Position numbers and translations under genes: made by a program
Shown here: positions 42,019 to 51,263 of the stretch, one piece after another
Layout: the number at the start of each line of letters is the position of its first letter
Position numbering within the stretch: the first letter of the stretch is position 1
The notes under the pieces: generated by a model
Told to the model about the DNA's origin: nothing
Databases searched by the model: none
The model's input: the letters and a program-made list of their open reading frames with translations, nothing else
Assembly (NCBI RefSeq): GCF_902506065.1
Contig: NZ_LR732912.1
Location: 4,106,838 to 4,170,837, forward strand
Direction of reading: 5' to 3'
Length of the DNA: 64,000 nt
Origin: Arthrobacter sp. 9V
Lineage (GTDB): Bacteria; Actinomycetota; Actinomycetes; Actinomycetales; Micrococcaceae

Positions 42019-42309
42019 TGAAATACTCTCCAAAATATGTGTTGACTAAAGACAGCTACCGAATGCTTGAGAGTCGCAAAGCTTGAATTCCCCCCATGGT
42101 CATTAAGTGACCGTGGCGTGGTGTTCATGACGCATGTCAGCGAGAATCCATATAAATCTGCCCTACTCACGGTGGAATTCAGGCCCGGCAATGCGACCCC
42201 TCAACGTCCGGCGAACCCCAAAGGGCTGAACATGCTGTGGCCAATGCTTTTTAGTACATTGCAACTCGTTCCCGTGGCTGTGAAATTCGCCTCCGTAGTG
42301 TGCTGCTTT

Positions 42310-43188
42310 ATGAGACGAAAGAGCCTACTGCGCGTCTGCGCCTTATCAGTCCTGACAGCGTTCCTGCTGGGGAGTTCAATTTCGCCTTCGCGGCGGATGT
42401 GCCGTATCCGGTGTCTGCCACCATCGAGGTCGGAGGAGAAATCATTGATATGGCGGTCGATGAAACGAGCGGTACCGTATACGTCCTCAAGGGGTCGATT
42501 CCGGTGACCATACGGTCTAAGTCACGGCTATGGAGAACAAGGTCTTCGTGATCAAGGGGACATCGGTGACCAATACGGTAGCTGTGGAACTGGGACCACA
42601 TCACGTGGCCGTGGATTCGAACACGCACACGGCTTACGTCTCACAGATAGACGGGGGAGCGTAGCCCTCATCAACGGCGGAAGTGTCGGCCTTGCCTTCG
42701 ATCCAGTGGAAAATCGGCTCCTGTTTTCGAATATGGGAGACCTGGTGGAGTACAAAGACGGCAAAGTAACCCAGTTCCCGGACTTCTTCCCCGGCAGTGA
42801 TAGCGGGTCCATGCTGGCTTACGACCCCGAGACGCGGACGATGCTCTTCGGGAATCGCTTTTGGGGAAGCGAGAGCGGTGTGGAGATCACCGCGGCGAAG
42901 GACGGCCGTTTTCAGAGCCTCGGGAAGTTCACCCTCAATGGCATCGGCATCGCCGTCGACCCAATTCATGACAAAGTCCTGGTATCGGAGTCAGGCAAGG
43001 TCATCCTTATGGACAGCAAGTGGCCGGACCCGAAGGCTCCGCAGGGTCGGGATGCCGACGGTTTCGCGGACGTGCTTGCCCGCGACGGGGCAGGGAACCT
43101 GTGGATGCACCCCGGTAACGGCAAAGGCGGCATGCTCCCCCAAGTTCGGGTCGGCTCCAGCTGGAACGCCATGAGCCCCATCCTCTAG
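42310..43188 (+). pseudogene. Decayed secreted YncE-like beta-propeller gene
   Basis: Coding sense survives in pieces in three frames. A signal peptide (MRRKSLLRVCALSVLTAFLL, from 42310) changes frame near 42370-42390 into FAADVPYPVSATIEVGG and DETSGTVYVLKGS. A second change at 42518-42551 leads to KVFVIKGTSVTNTVAVELGP and HHVAVDSNTHTAYVSQIDGG. A third at about 42655-42665 leads to GLAFDPVENRLLFSN and a long open frame to 43188 with AVDPIHDKVLVSESGKVILM. Repeated VxxxxxxVYV units are blades of a YncE/NHL-type propeller. All three changes go the same way, and two are next to G runs. No function is expected. The 291 nt before it show no gene. Confidence 0.65.
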
Positions 43189-43214
43189 AGGCTTCAGGGG
43201 AAGTAACAAAAGCG

Positions 43215-43246
43215 TGCGCCGGCTCCCGTCCCCGGGTGCCGGCGCA
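43215..43246. terminator. Hairpin after the pseudogene
   Basis: TGCGCCGGC (43215-43223) pairs with GCCGGCGCA (43238-43246), a 9-bp GC stem 27 nt after the pseudogene end. No U-run. Confidence 0.45.
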
Positions 43247-43330
43247 ACGACCTTAGCAGCGGTTCCATGGTCCCGGGACCTACACCGTTTTGTCCTACAA
43301 CCCCCGAGGCAAACCCTGCCAATTGCGTTA

Positions 43331-43364
43331 AAGAAGAAAAGCACCAGTTCCGAAGAACTGATGC
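43331..43364 (-). terminator. Terminator of the tRNA cluster
   Basis: On the minus strand a 10-bp stem (43355-43364 with 43341-43350, one G-T pair) with a UUCG loop is followed by TTTTCTTCTTT. It is 7 nt after tRNA-Phe and should end the Glu-Asp-Phe transcript. Confidence 0.85.
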
Positions 43365-43371
43365 TTCCCAG

Positions 43372-43447
43372 TGGTGGCTCCGACCGGCGTCGATCCGGTG
43401 ACCTTTCGATTTTCAGTCGAACGCTCTACCAACTGAGCTACAGAGCC
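43372..43447 (-). tRNA. tRNA-Phe (GAA)
   Basis: A 76-nt cloverleaf: acceptor GGCTCTG with CGGAGCC, D arm GCTCAGTTGGTAGAGC, anticodon stem-loop CGACTGAAAATCG with GAA. The 3' CCA is encoded. Last of three tRNAs on this strand. Confidence 0.95.
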
Positions 43448-43493
43448 TAGGTGACATGTCACCTTGAGAACCGAATTTCTTCGGCGCTCAGAG

Positions 43494-43567
43494 CGACCCT
43501 GACGGGACTTGAACCCGCGACCTCCGCCGTGACAGGGCGGCGCGCTAACCAACTGCGCTACAGGGCC
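43494..43567 (-). tRNA. tRNA-Asp (GTC)
   Basis: A 74-nt cloverleaf: acceptor GGCCCTG with CAGGGTC, anticodon loop CTGTCAC with GTC, T arm GCGGGTTCAAGTCCCGT, discriminator G. CCA is not encoded. Confidence 0.95.
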
Positions 43568-43651
43568 TTGCGTTTGCAGTATCTCTACCGCGTTTTTTTC
43601 AAGGCTTCTAGTTTACCAGACTTTTTTCATCCGATTTACCACTTCCTTGCG

Positions 43652-43724
43652 TACCCCCAACGGGATTCGAACCCGTGCCGCCGCCGTGAAAGGGCGGTGT
43701 CCTAGGCCGCTAGACGATGGGGGC
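43652..43724 (-). tRNA. tRNA-Glu (TTC)
   Basis: A 73-nt cloverleaf: acceptor GCCCCCA, anticodon stem-loop CCGCCCTTTCACGGCGG with TTC, T arm ACGGGTTCGAATCCCGT, discriminator A. CCA is not fully encoded. First of the cluster. Confidence 0.95.
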
Positions 43725-43971
43725 CTGAACTCAATTCGGATTTCGCGAAGAAAAGGGACGCTTTACGCGTTCTTTCCGTGTCTCGCTCGTCCGAACTGGA
43801 CTCTAAAACTTTAGAGCATAGATGGCGATATTCCCAAATCGAGGTTTGCAGAGTGCCCTGGACCACAGATCAGGGCACCCGAGAGGCCAACACGGAACAT
43901 TGGCAGGATCTTGTCCTGACGCGTCCGAAAACCGCCAGCCGCCACCGCTGCATGCCGGATAGATTTGCCCT

Positions 43972-44928
43972 ATGACAACCACCACCCCGGCCGAACCCGG
44001 CCAGCCTTCCCCGGACCTGTCCCCGCGCACCACCCCCGCGCCGGGAGCAGCCATCAGCAAACTCGGCATCGCCGCCGTCATCATCACAGTGGTCCTGTGG
44101 GCTTCGGCCTTCGTGGGCATCCGGGCCGTGGGCCCCAGCTTCTCCCCCGGTTCCTTGACGCTGGGACGGTTGGCGGTTGCCGCCGTCGTACTTGGAATCG
44201 TGGTGCTGCCAACACTGAAGGTGTGGCCGAGCGGCCGGGAATGGTTGCCGATCGTGGCCTACGGGGTGATGTGGTTCGGCGGCTACAACGTGGCGCTGAA
44301 CGCCGCGGAGCACCTGCTCGACGCCGGCACCAGCGCCATGCTGATCAACGTCTCCCCCATTCTCATCGCCATTCTTGCCGGAATCTTCCTCAAGGAAGGC
44401 TTCCCGCGGTGGCTGCTGATTGGCAGCGGTGTTGCCTTCTGCGGCGTCGCAATGATTGCGTTGGGTTCCGGGCAGCGCTCGACGGCGGACGTGGCCGGTG
44501 TGCTTTTGTGCTTGCTTGCCGCTGTGCTCGCCTCTGTGAGCGCGATCCTGCAGAAACCCGTGCTCCGGAAATTCACGGCTGGGCAGGCGACCTGGTTCGG
44601 CATCATGGTGGGCGCAATCTGCTGCTTGCCATGGACGGGTCAGTTGATCTCCGAAGTCCAAGCGGCACCGCTCCCTGCCACCCTGGGACTGGTGTATTTG
44701 GGCATCTTCCCCACTGCCATCGCTTTCACCACATGGGCGTATGCGTTATCGCTGATCTCGGCCGGAAAGCTCGCCGCCACCACCTACCTTGTTCCGGGCA
44801 CCACCATCTTGATTTCGTGGGCGGTACTCCAGGAGATCCCCACTATTTGGGGATTGATCGGCGGCGTCATCTGCCTGATTGGCGTAGGCCTCACGCGACG
44901 CCGGACCCGCGCCGAACGTAGAGGCTGA
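43972..44928 (+). CDS. EamA/DMT-family transporter
   Basis: A 318-aa protein with ten predicted membrane helices in two EamA repeats: LGIAAVIITVVLWASAFVGI, APHLLDAGTSAMLINVSPI-type TM4, and the second repeat with LVYLGIFPTAIAFTTWAYAL. DMT members export metabolites or amino acids; the substrate is unknown. The start has only a weak ribosome site, and the gene may be leaderless. Its end almost touches the convergent kinase gene. Confidence 0.88.
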   Translation: MTTTTPAEPGQPSPDLSPRTTPAPGAAISKLGIAAVIITVVLWASAFVGIRAVGPSFSPGSLTLGRLAVAAVVLGIVVLPTLKVWPSGREWLPIVAYGVMWFGGYNVALNAAEHLLDAGTSAMLINVSPILIAILAGIFLKEGFPRWLLIGSGVAFCGVAMIALGSGQRSTADVAGVLLCLLAAVLASVSAILQKPVLRKFTAGQATWFGIMVGAICCLPWTGQLISEVQAAPLPATLGLVYLGIFPTAIAFTTWAYALSLISAGKLAATTYLVPGTTILISWAVLQEIPTIWGLIGGVICLIGVGLTRRRTRAERRG

Positions 44929-44929
44929 G

Positions 44930-45853
44930 CTAGCGGGCCATACCCATCAGAAGTTCCCGGTGCGTGGGCGGGTTGGCACCTGGCCGGCCCACAGCAATGG
45001 AAGCAGCCATGGAGGCAATGGTGCCGATCCGTTCCAGCACCGTTGGTGCGAGTCCGTCGCTGCCTCGCAGCAGGAGCCCCATGATGAGCGCTGTCGTGTA
45101 GGAATCGCCGGCGCCGATGGTGTCCGCCACAGTCGCAGGGACTGCCGGGACAGTGAGCTGTATGTGCCGGGTGGCCATGAGGGAGCCCTTGACCCCCTGA
45201 GTCACCACAGCAAGTCCTGTGCCAAGCGACAAGAGGTGGCTCGCCGTGTCCTCCAGCGCCTTGCCGGGGTAGAGCCAACGCGCATCGCTGCCACTGAGTT
45301 TGACCACATCCGTCAGGGGCACAATTTCCTCGAACAGTGAGAGTGCCTCTTGGTGACTACCAAGAAGATCGGGGCGGATATTGGGATCGTATGTGACCAT
45401 GCATCCGCCCTGGGCCTGTTCCAGCAAGCTCCGGACAACGCTTGCACCGGGCTCCAGGAACGTAGCGATGGACCCGGTGTGCAGGATCCTGGGCGCATAG
45501 GGCAAGGCCAGCGGAGCCAGTGCCCAGTCGATATCGAACGTGTAATCTGCGGAACCGTCGGCCGTTATGCGGGCTGTTGCCGTCGCGGTCTTGCCTGCCG
45601 ACATGGATCCGGGCAACAGCACCACGCCGGCGTGTTGCAAGTGGGCAGCGATTGCATCACCCCGTTCGTCACGGCCGATCGCTGTCAGCAGGCCCGTTTT
45701 CACGTCCAACAGGCCAAGGCCGTACGAGACATTTGCAGGCGATCCGCCGGGGTACTCCTTCTGCCCGTCCGCCGACTGGACGATGTCGATCAATGCCTCA
45801 CCCACAACCACGACGTCGAGGGGTTCAGGTGCGAGGGAAGCGGTGCCGGTCAT
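44930..45853 (-). CDS. PfkB-family carbohydrate kinase (fructokinase-like)
   Basis: A 307-aa ribokinase-fold enzyme: VVVGEALIDIVQSADGQKEY, YPGGSPANVSYGLGLL, YDPNIRPDLLGS and DTIGAGDSYTTALI with the catalytic Asp. The PGGSPANVS and DPNxR motifs are those of fructokinases, so phosphorylation of fructose to fructose 6-phosphate is likely. Single gene, convergent with the EamA gene. Confidence 0.87.
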   Translation of the reverse strand: MTGTASLAPEPLDVVVVGEALIDIVQSADGQKEYPGGSPANVSYGLGLLDVKTGLLTAIGRDERGDAIAAHLQHAGVVLLPGSMSAGKTATATARITADGSADYTFDIDWALAPLALPYAPRILHTGSIATFLEPGASVVRSLLEQAQGGCMVTYDPNIRPDLLGSHQEALSLFEEIVPLTDVVKLSGSDARWLYPGKALEDTASHLLSLGTGLAVVTQGVKGSLMATRHIQLTVPAVPATVADTIGAGDSYTTALIMGLLLRGSDGLAPTVLERIGTIASMAASIAVGRPGANPPTHRELLMGMAR

Positions 45854-45945
45854 GCGGTTCCTGTGTCTGTAGAAACGGAGGATTGAGTTCAGTATCTCCC
45901 ATCACACACTGAGCTATTGCTGCGTTGGCGGACTAAAGTTCAATC

Positions 45946-46446
45946 ATGCCCGTGAATCTTCCTCCCGGCCTGCCAATAGTTCCCGACGGCGAGCGCCCTT
46001 CCTCGCCGCTGCGGGAACGGAACGCGGTGCACAGCCCTCTGGAAAAAAGGCCTGTTGATGAGGCCTATGTTTCAGGGCCTTACGAGATGTCGCCTGAGGA
46101 CTTTGAGGAAGCCGTCAGTGACGCCCTTCAGCTGATCCCGCCCAAAGCGGCCAGTGCCATGGACAATGTGGCGATCTTCATTGAGGACGACTACACACCA
46201 CAACCCGGAGAGAATCCAGACACTGTGTTGTTGGGGCTCTACGAGGGAGTCCCCCTGACCGAACGCGACTCTTGGTGGGAGGCAGGATCCCTCCCGGACC
46301 GGATCACGATCTTCCGCCAACCCATCCTGAACATCTGCAGCACCCGTGAAGAAGTCATCGACGAAGTGGCCATCACCGTGGTACATGAGATTGCTCACCA
46401 CTTCGGAATAGATGACGACCGCTTGCATGAGCTCGGCTGGGGCTAG
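45946..46446 (+). CDS. Minimal zincin metalloprotease
   Basis: A 166-aa cytoplasmic protein of the minimal zincin family. The zinc motif is VVHEIAHHFGIDDDRLHELG (HExxH plus a downstream Asp/His). The N-terminus is acidic and probably disordered; AVSDALQLIPPKAASAMDNV precedes the core. Related actinobacterial proteins are poorly characterised. It ends 10 nt before the CDF gene start. Confidence 0.88.
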   Translation: MPVNLPPGLPIVPDGERPSSPLRERNAVHSPLEKRPVDEAYVSGPYEMSPEDFEEAVSDALQLIPPKAASAMDNVAIFIEDDYTPQPGENPDTVLLGLYEGVPLTERDSWWEAGSLPDRITIFRQPILNICSTREEVIDEVAITVVHEIAHHFGIDDDRLHELGWG

Positions 46447-46456
46447 CCTTATAGGC

Positions 46457-47377
46457 ATGGGGCACGACCACAACCACTCCCACGGAGTCACAGCAACCGG
46501 CAAGCATCGGAAGCGGCTGTTCGCCGTCCTGGCCATCACCTTAGGTGTGGTGGGCATCCAGGTGGTTGGCGCCGTCGTGTCCGGATCCTTGGCGCTGTTG
46601 GCCGATGCCGGCCACATGCTGTCCGATGCGGCAGGGGTGTTCATCGCCTTGATGGCTGCGTGGATTGCTACCCGTCCTGCCAGCGACCAGCGAACTTACG
46701 GATACCAGAGGGCCGAGGTCCTGGCCGCGCTGGCCAATGCCCTGATCCTGATCGTCATAGCCGTGGTGATCATGATTGAGGCGATCCGCAGATTCGGCGA
46801 ACCGTCCGAAATCCAGACTGACATTATGCTGTGGGCCGCCATTTTGGGTGCTGTGGCCAACCTCATTTCCTTGCTGATCCTTCAGGGAGCGCAGAAGGAA
46901 AGCCTCAATGTCCGCGGCGCCTACCTGGAAGTTCTGGGTGACCTCCTTGGCTCCATCGCAGTCATCGTCGCGGCCGTGGTGATCATGACTACGCGATTCA
47001 GCGCTGCTGACCCCCTGGCGTCCGTGCTGATTGCCTTGATGATCATTCCGCGGGCCTGGCACCTGCTCCGAGATGTGGTGGACGTGCTCCTGGAAGCAAC
47101 GCCCAAGGGTGTGGACGTCAACATGATCCGCGAGCACATTCTGGCTGTCGACGGCGTGGTGGACGCCCATGACATCCACATCTGGACCATCACGTCCGGA
47201 GTGCCCGTGTTCTCGGCCCACGTGGTGGTGGAGGATGATGTTCTGAACGCCACGGGGGCGGACAGTATCCTCGATCAGCTGGGCTCTTGCCTGGGCAGGC
47301 ACTTCGATACCGAGCACTGCACTTTTCAACTGGAGCCGGTGAGCCACTCCGAGCACGAGTCCCACCAGCACGCCTGA
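46457..47377 (+). CDS. CDF-family cation exporter
   Basis: A 306-aa cation diffusion facilitator with six helices. The His-rich N-terminus (MGHDHNHSHG) and C-terminus (SHSEHESHQHA) bind metal. The TM2 site is ADAGHMLSDAAGV (HxxxD). The TM5 site reads YLEVLGDLLGS, with Glu where Zn transporters of this group usually have His; this may alter the choice of metal. The C-terminal domain (VDAHDIHIWTITSGVPVFSA) is normal. Start 46457 has TATAGG just upstream and may be leaderless. Confidence 0.9.
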   Translation: MGHDHNHSHGVTATGKHRKRLFAVLAITLGVVGIQVVGAVVSGSLALLADAGHMLSDAAGVFIALMAAWIATRPASDQRTYGYQRAEVLAALANALILIVIAVVIMIEAIRRFGEPSEIQTDIMLWAAILGAVANLISLLILQGAQKESLNVRGAYLEVLGDLLGSIAVIVAAVVIMTTRFSAADPLASVLIALMIIPRAWHLLRDVVDVLLEATPKGVDVNMIREHILAVDGVVDAHDIHIWTITSGVPVFSAHVVVEDDVLNATGADSILDQLGSCLGRHFDTEHCTFQLEPVSHSEHESHQHA

Positions 47378-47390
47378 GTTCCTTCGGCGC

Positions 47391-50189
47391 TTAGGGTTTT
47401 TCCATACTGACCGTTCCGGCTGCACCGTCCACCGTGATGTGCTGGCCTGTGCTGATGCGCGAGGTTGCGTCGGGGACGCCCACCACCGCAGGTATGCCGT
47501 ACTCACGGGCCACCACCGCGCCGTGGGAGTTGGGCCCTCCCATTTCCATGACCAAGCCTCCAGCGGTGAGGAAGAGTGGCGTCCAGCCGGGGTCAGTTGA
47601 TGGTGCCACGAGGATTTCCCCGGGTTCCAGGCGGGCACCCACCGGATCCATGATGACCCGCGCAGGTCCAGACACCAGACCTGCCGACGCCGGGCTTCCG
47701 GACAGGGTTCCTGGGTGCACGGTGTCTGGGGGATGCTTTCCGCCGGTCCCGCCTGCCGTAGCCTCTAGTTCTGTCCCATCAGATAGCAGCACTCTGGGAA
47801 TGTGCCTGCGGCGGAGCTCCTGCCCGTACACCGCACGGCGTTGGGAAACTGTTTCGCGGAGGTCGTCTCCTGCCAAGGCGACCTCGACGTCGTCGAGGTC
47901 CAAAAAGAACACGTCCTCAGCACGTTCGATCCGATGTGTTGCCGCAAGCTCTTTCCCGATGAGAAGCAGCTGCTCCCGTGCGGCCGACAATCCCAGGACC
48001 AGGTTGTACTTGGGCAACTCGCGCAAGCCGGCGAATCGACGTGTTCGGTCCAAAGCAATTTTTACTACCGCCTTATGCAGCGGACTTTTCGCCCTGGCGC
48101 GGGCCACGAAGCGGGCAACTTGCTCATCGGCGTCACGGGCTGCCCGCATGAACTGTTGATCCGGGGACTCCGCGCCGTCAGCAAGGCGCAAATAGTTGGC
48201 CACCACACCGAGGATGTGGGTAGGGTCATCGGACCAGCGCGGCATTCCGAGATCGATCTCGGCGACGGCCCTATGTCCATACGTTCGCAGGAACTCTTCC
48301 ATACGGGACTGCGCAACCGGCGGAAGGGTGGCTGCCCGATACTGTTCCACCAGTTGTGCCGCAGTTTGATCAACCATGGAGGCAACGGCGTCAGGATCCT
48401 TACGGATTTCGGAGGCGATCTGCCATAAAGCCAGGTCCATCTCCGTGGTGACGTTGTTGGCTAGGCCACGGAGCACTGTTTGGAGTTGGTCATAGGGCGC
48501 TTGCTCGCCCAGAAGGCGCTTCACCAGCGCCACCATCGCGAAACCGAGCGCGGGAAGGGGCAGCACCTGCGGCACGGTGGCAAAGATTTCCTCTCCAAGG
48601 ATCCTCTGGACGTGGCCGAGCCGCTGATGGGAAGTTGCTTCCCTCGGAACAGCAAGGGCCTGCCGCAGTTCCGCTGAGAGGGCCTCAACACGTTTCATGG
48701 AGGCAACCGGGCGGAACAGTGCACGGGCGAGTGACTGCGGAACCCGATATTTGGCCGCAACCGGACCAACATGGCGAATCAGCTTTAAAGGTGTCTTGTT
48801 GTTCACCGTGAAGCGTGGATCATCAAAGAGACCCCGCATGAGTGTGGCGGAGCGGGCCTCCATGACATCGAAAACCCGCGGAACGATTGCTCGCCCCACC
48901 CGGCTCCGCAGCACAGCTGTGAGGTCGAAGAAGATACGTTGGCCCGCCTCATAGTAAGGTGGCGGGCCGGACCGGGGATCTGGGACATCGAAGGCAGCAG
49001 TCCTGGCGACGCACGAGGCGATGAGCCGGATACCGGCCAACCCCATGGGCGTCAACGGCCTGGTGAGGCCCTGCGCGAGACTGAAATTCAGGAACGCGTG
49101 TTCGCCCGCTAGAGGAGGCGTTCGGGTGGTTTGCGGGTAGAGGGTGGTGATGGGCCTGGCCTGGGTAAGCCATAGCTTCCCGCCGGCGTCTATTGCCCAT
49201 TCGGTGTCTTGCGGGGCGCCATAATGCTGCTGGACTGCACCGCCCAGCGTGGCGAGCGCGAGGACCTGATCATCGCTGAGGCAGGGTTGTGGAGCCGGAT
49301 CATCCGGCAGGCGGCGGCGATCCCGCTCAAGACGTTCCGTGCCTCCGCCTGGAACCGCACGGATCTCCACTTGCCTGTCCCCCAGGATCCTGGCCACGAT
49401 CTCACCCCGCAGGGTGTCCACAACGAAGTGATCCGGATTTACGGCACCGGAAACCACCGCTTCCCCCAGGCCGGGGCTGGCATCAATGACGGTTTCGTGG
49501 CGATTCCCCGTCACAGGGTTGGCAGTAAACATCACACCCGCCGTAGTGGAGTCCACCATTTCCTGGACCACCACAGCCAAGGCCACGGTTGCATGATCAA
49601 TTCCGTTGGTGGTCCGGTAAGTCACCGCACGGTCTGTCCAAAGCGATGCCCAACAGCGGCTTACGGCGTCCAAGACCGAGTCCACGCCCACGACGTTCAG
49701 GAAAGTGTCCTGTTGTCCGGCAAAGCTCGCGAACGGCAAGTCCTCGGCGGTTGCTGAAGACCTTACAGCGACGGGAACGTTGTCCCCCAACTCTTCGTAG
49801 GCTGTCCGCACCGCTTGTGCGATCACGGCAGGCACCCCGGCATCGATCACTGATGACCGGGCACGGGCGGCAAGCTCATTGAGCCGGTCCAAACCTGAGG
49901 CGGTGGCACCTGCGTCCGGCCCGGGGCCGGACGTCCCTTTCAAAGCCATGAAGATATCCTCAAGGCCACTGGCGGCGAGCGCCCGCTGGTAAGCGGCTGT
50001 GGTGAGGCAAAAGCCGGGCGGCACGGGTAGCCCTGCGCTGGCCAGCTCGCCGAGGTTGGCCGCCTTGCCACCCACATCCGGAATCATGGCTCCACGTATT
50101 CCGGCAATGTCCATGACGAATAGTGGAGCGGAGGTGCCGTAGCCGGCACCGCCATCCTGTGACGACTCCCCGGGCTGCTTCCTTTTCAT
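47391..50189 (-). CDS. Rifampicin phosphotransferase-like PEP-synthase-family enzyme
   Basis: A 932-aa enzyme in three parts. The N-terminal PPDK-type ATP-grasp (VGGKAANLGELASAGLPVPP; AVRSSATAEDLPFASFAGQQ; SPGLGEAVVSGAVNPDHFVV) covers about residues 30-360. A long helical middle region follows. The C-terminal phospho-histidine domain has His889 in GGPNSHGAVVAREYGIPAVV. There is no PEP-binding barrel. This is the layout of rifampicin phosphotransferases, and STDPGWTPLFLTAGGLVMEM closely follows the Listeria enzyme. Those enzymes inactivate rifamycins with ATP. Other substrates are possible in this superfamily. Upstream lies a UspA gene on the same strand (36-nt gap). Confidence 0.82.
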   Translation of the reverse strand: MKRKQPGESSQDGGAGYGTSAPLFVMDIAGIRGAMIPDVGGKAANLGELASAGLPVPPGFCLTTAAYQRALAASGLEDIFMALKGTSGPGPDAGATASGLDRLNELAARARSSVIDAGVPAVIAQAVRTAYEELGDNVPVAVRSSATAEDLPFASFAGQQDTFLNVVGVDSVLDAVSRCWASLWTDRAVTYRTTNGIDHATVALAVVVQEMVDSTTAGVMFTANPVTGNRHETVIDASPGLGEAVVSGAVNPDHFVVDTLRGEIVARILGDRQVEIRAVPGGGTERLERDRRRLPDDPAPQPCLSDDQVLALATLGGAVQQHYGAPQDTEWAIDAGGKLWLTQARPITTLYPQTTRTPPLAGEHAFLNFSLAQGLTRPLTPMGLAGIRLIASCVARTAAFDVPDPRSGPPPYYEAGQRIFFDLTAVLRSRVGRAIVPRVFDVMEARSATLMRGLFDDPRFTVNNKTPLKLIRHVGPVAAKYRVPQSLARALFRPVASMKRVEALSAELRQALAVPREATSHQRLGHVQRILGEEIFATVPQVLPLPALGFAMVALVKRLLGEQAPYDQLQTVLRGLANNVTTEMDLALWQIASEIRKDPDAVASMVDQTAAQLVEQYRAATLPPVAQSRMEEFLRTYGHRAVAEIDLGMPRWSDDPTHILGVVANYLRLADGAESPDQQFMRAARDADEQVARFVARARAKSPLHKAVVKIALDRTRRFAGLRELPKYNLVLGLSAAREQLLLIGKELAATHRIERAEDVFFLDLDDVEVALAGDDLRETVSQRRAVYGQELRRRHIPRVLLSDGTELEATAGGTGGKHPPDTVHPGTLSGSPASAGLVSGPARVIMDPVGARLEPGEILVAPSTDPGWTPLFLTAGGLVMEMGGPNSHGAVVAREYGIPAVVGVPDATSRISTGQHITVDGAAGTVSMEKP

Positions 50190-50225
50190 GGACGGTACGG
50201 GTTCATGAACGGTAAACGCGCGGAC

Positions 50226-51263
50226 TCAGGCTGCCCCGAGCATGGGTCCGAACTTTTGACGGTCAGCGAGCCGCGGGTCCTCCCGATCCGGTACAACCAG
50301 CACAGGTCCCTTGGCGTGGTGCAGGACTCCGTCCGAGGTTGACCCCAGCAGCATGCCGGCGAATCCGCCGCGGCCCCGCGTGCCCAGAACCACCAACTCC
50401 ACGCTGCGGCTTGCGTCCACCAGAACATCCACGGGTGAGCCATCCCGGAGATCAGTCTCAATGGGCAACGAAGGGAAGTGGCTTCTGAGCCATGCCACGC
50501 CGGCGTCGAGCTGAACCCTGATATCCGCAAACAAAGCATCACGGTCCAACGGAGCCGGAACCCAGGCCAAGGAACCACTGTACTGAGGAACAGCGCAGAT
50601 GACCCGGAGCTTGGCTCCCATGCGCTGAGCTTGCTCGGCGGCCTCGAGCACGGCAACGCGTGCTTGTTCGGAGCCGTCTACGCCTACGGCGACCACGTTT
50701 TCAACGGTGCGAGGGCCCCGCTTGGCGTGTTCGGCTTTGATGTGTTTGTCCTCGGTGTTCTCACCCAGCCTGTCAGCGCAATAGAGCGGGACTGTCACTG
50801 TGGGGCACTTGGCGTGTGCGGGCAGGGCACTGCTCACCGAGCCAAGCAGGCGCCCGACGAACCCACCCCGGCCCCGGCTGCCGAAGACAAGCAGCGCGGC
50901 CTCCTCGGACAGGTCCAGCAGGACGCCAGCGGCATCGCCGTTTTCCACGGAAGCATCAACGTCGATGGCATATCCGGAGACTTTTTCCAGGGCTTGGCGA
51001 ACGATCGCGTCAGCGCCCTCGCGGATCACGGAATCGTCAACTGTTGCATAGCCACCGTCCAAGCCGGAGGCGGCGAAAATGGGGACGGAGTAGGCCGTGA
51101 CAATATGCAGGGGAAGTTGCCGGCGTTCCGCTTCCCGTGCGGCCCATACCAAGGCACACTGACCATGCTCCGAACCGTCCACTCCGACGACGATGCCACC
51201 CGGTTCCACAACCTGGTCCTGGCCGTCCTGTGGCTCTTCACTGTGTCTGCCGTGCTGGTCCAT
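50226..51263 (-). CDS. Tandem universal stress protein
   Basis: A 345-aa cytoplasmic protein with two UspA domains (about residues 22-162 and 185-335). Each carries an ATP-binding G-2x-G-9x-G-S/T pattern: GSRGRGGFVGRLLGSVS and GTRGRGGFAGMLLGSTS. The starts IVVGVDGSEHG and VAVGVDGSEQA are typical. ATG 51263 is preferred over GTG 51281, as GGAGAGG lies between them. It may be co-transcribed with the phosphotransferase-like gene. Linked to dormancy or stress in related actinobacteria. Confidence 0.92.
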   Translation of the reverse strand: MDQHGRHSEEPQDGQDQVVEPGGIVVGVDGSEHGQCALVWAAREAERRQLPLHIVTAYSVPIFAASGLDGGYATVDDSVIREGADAIVRQALEKVSGYAIDVDASVENGDAAGVLLDLSEEAALLVFGSRGRGGFVGRLLGSVSSALPAHAKCPTVTVPLYCADRLGENTEDKHIKAEHAKRGPRTVENVVAVGVDGSEQARVAVLEAAEQAQRMGAKLRVICAVPQYSGSLAWVPAPLDRDALFADIRVQLDAGVAWLRSHFPSLPIETDLRDGSPVDVLVDASRSVELVVLGTRGRGGFAGMLLGSTSDGVLHHAKGPVLVVPDREDPRLADRQKFGPMLGAA

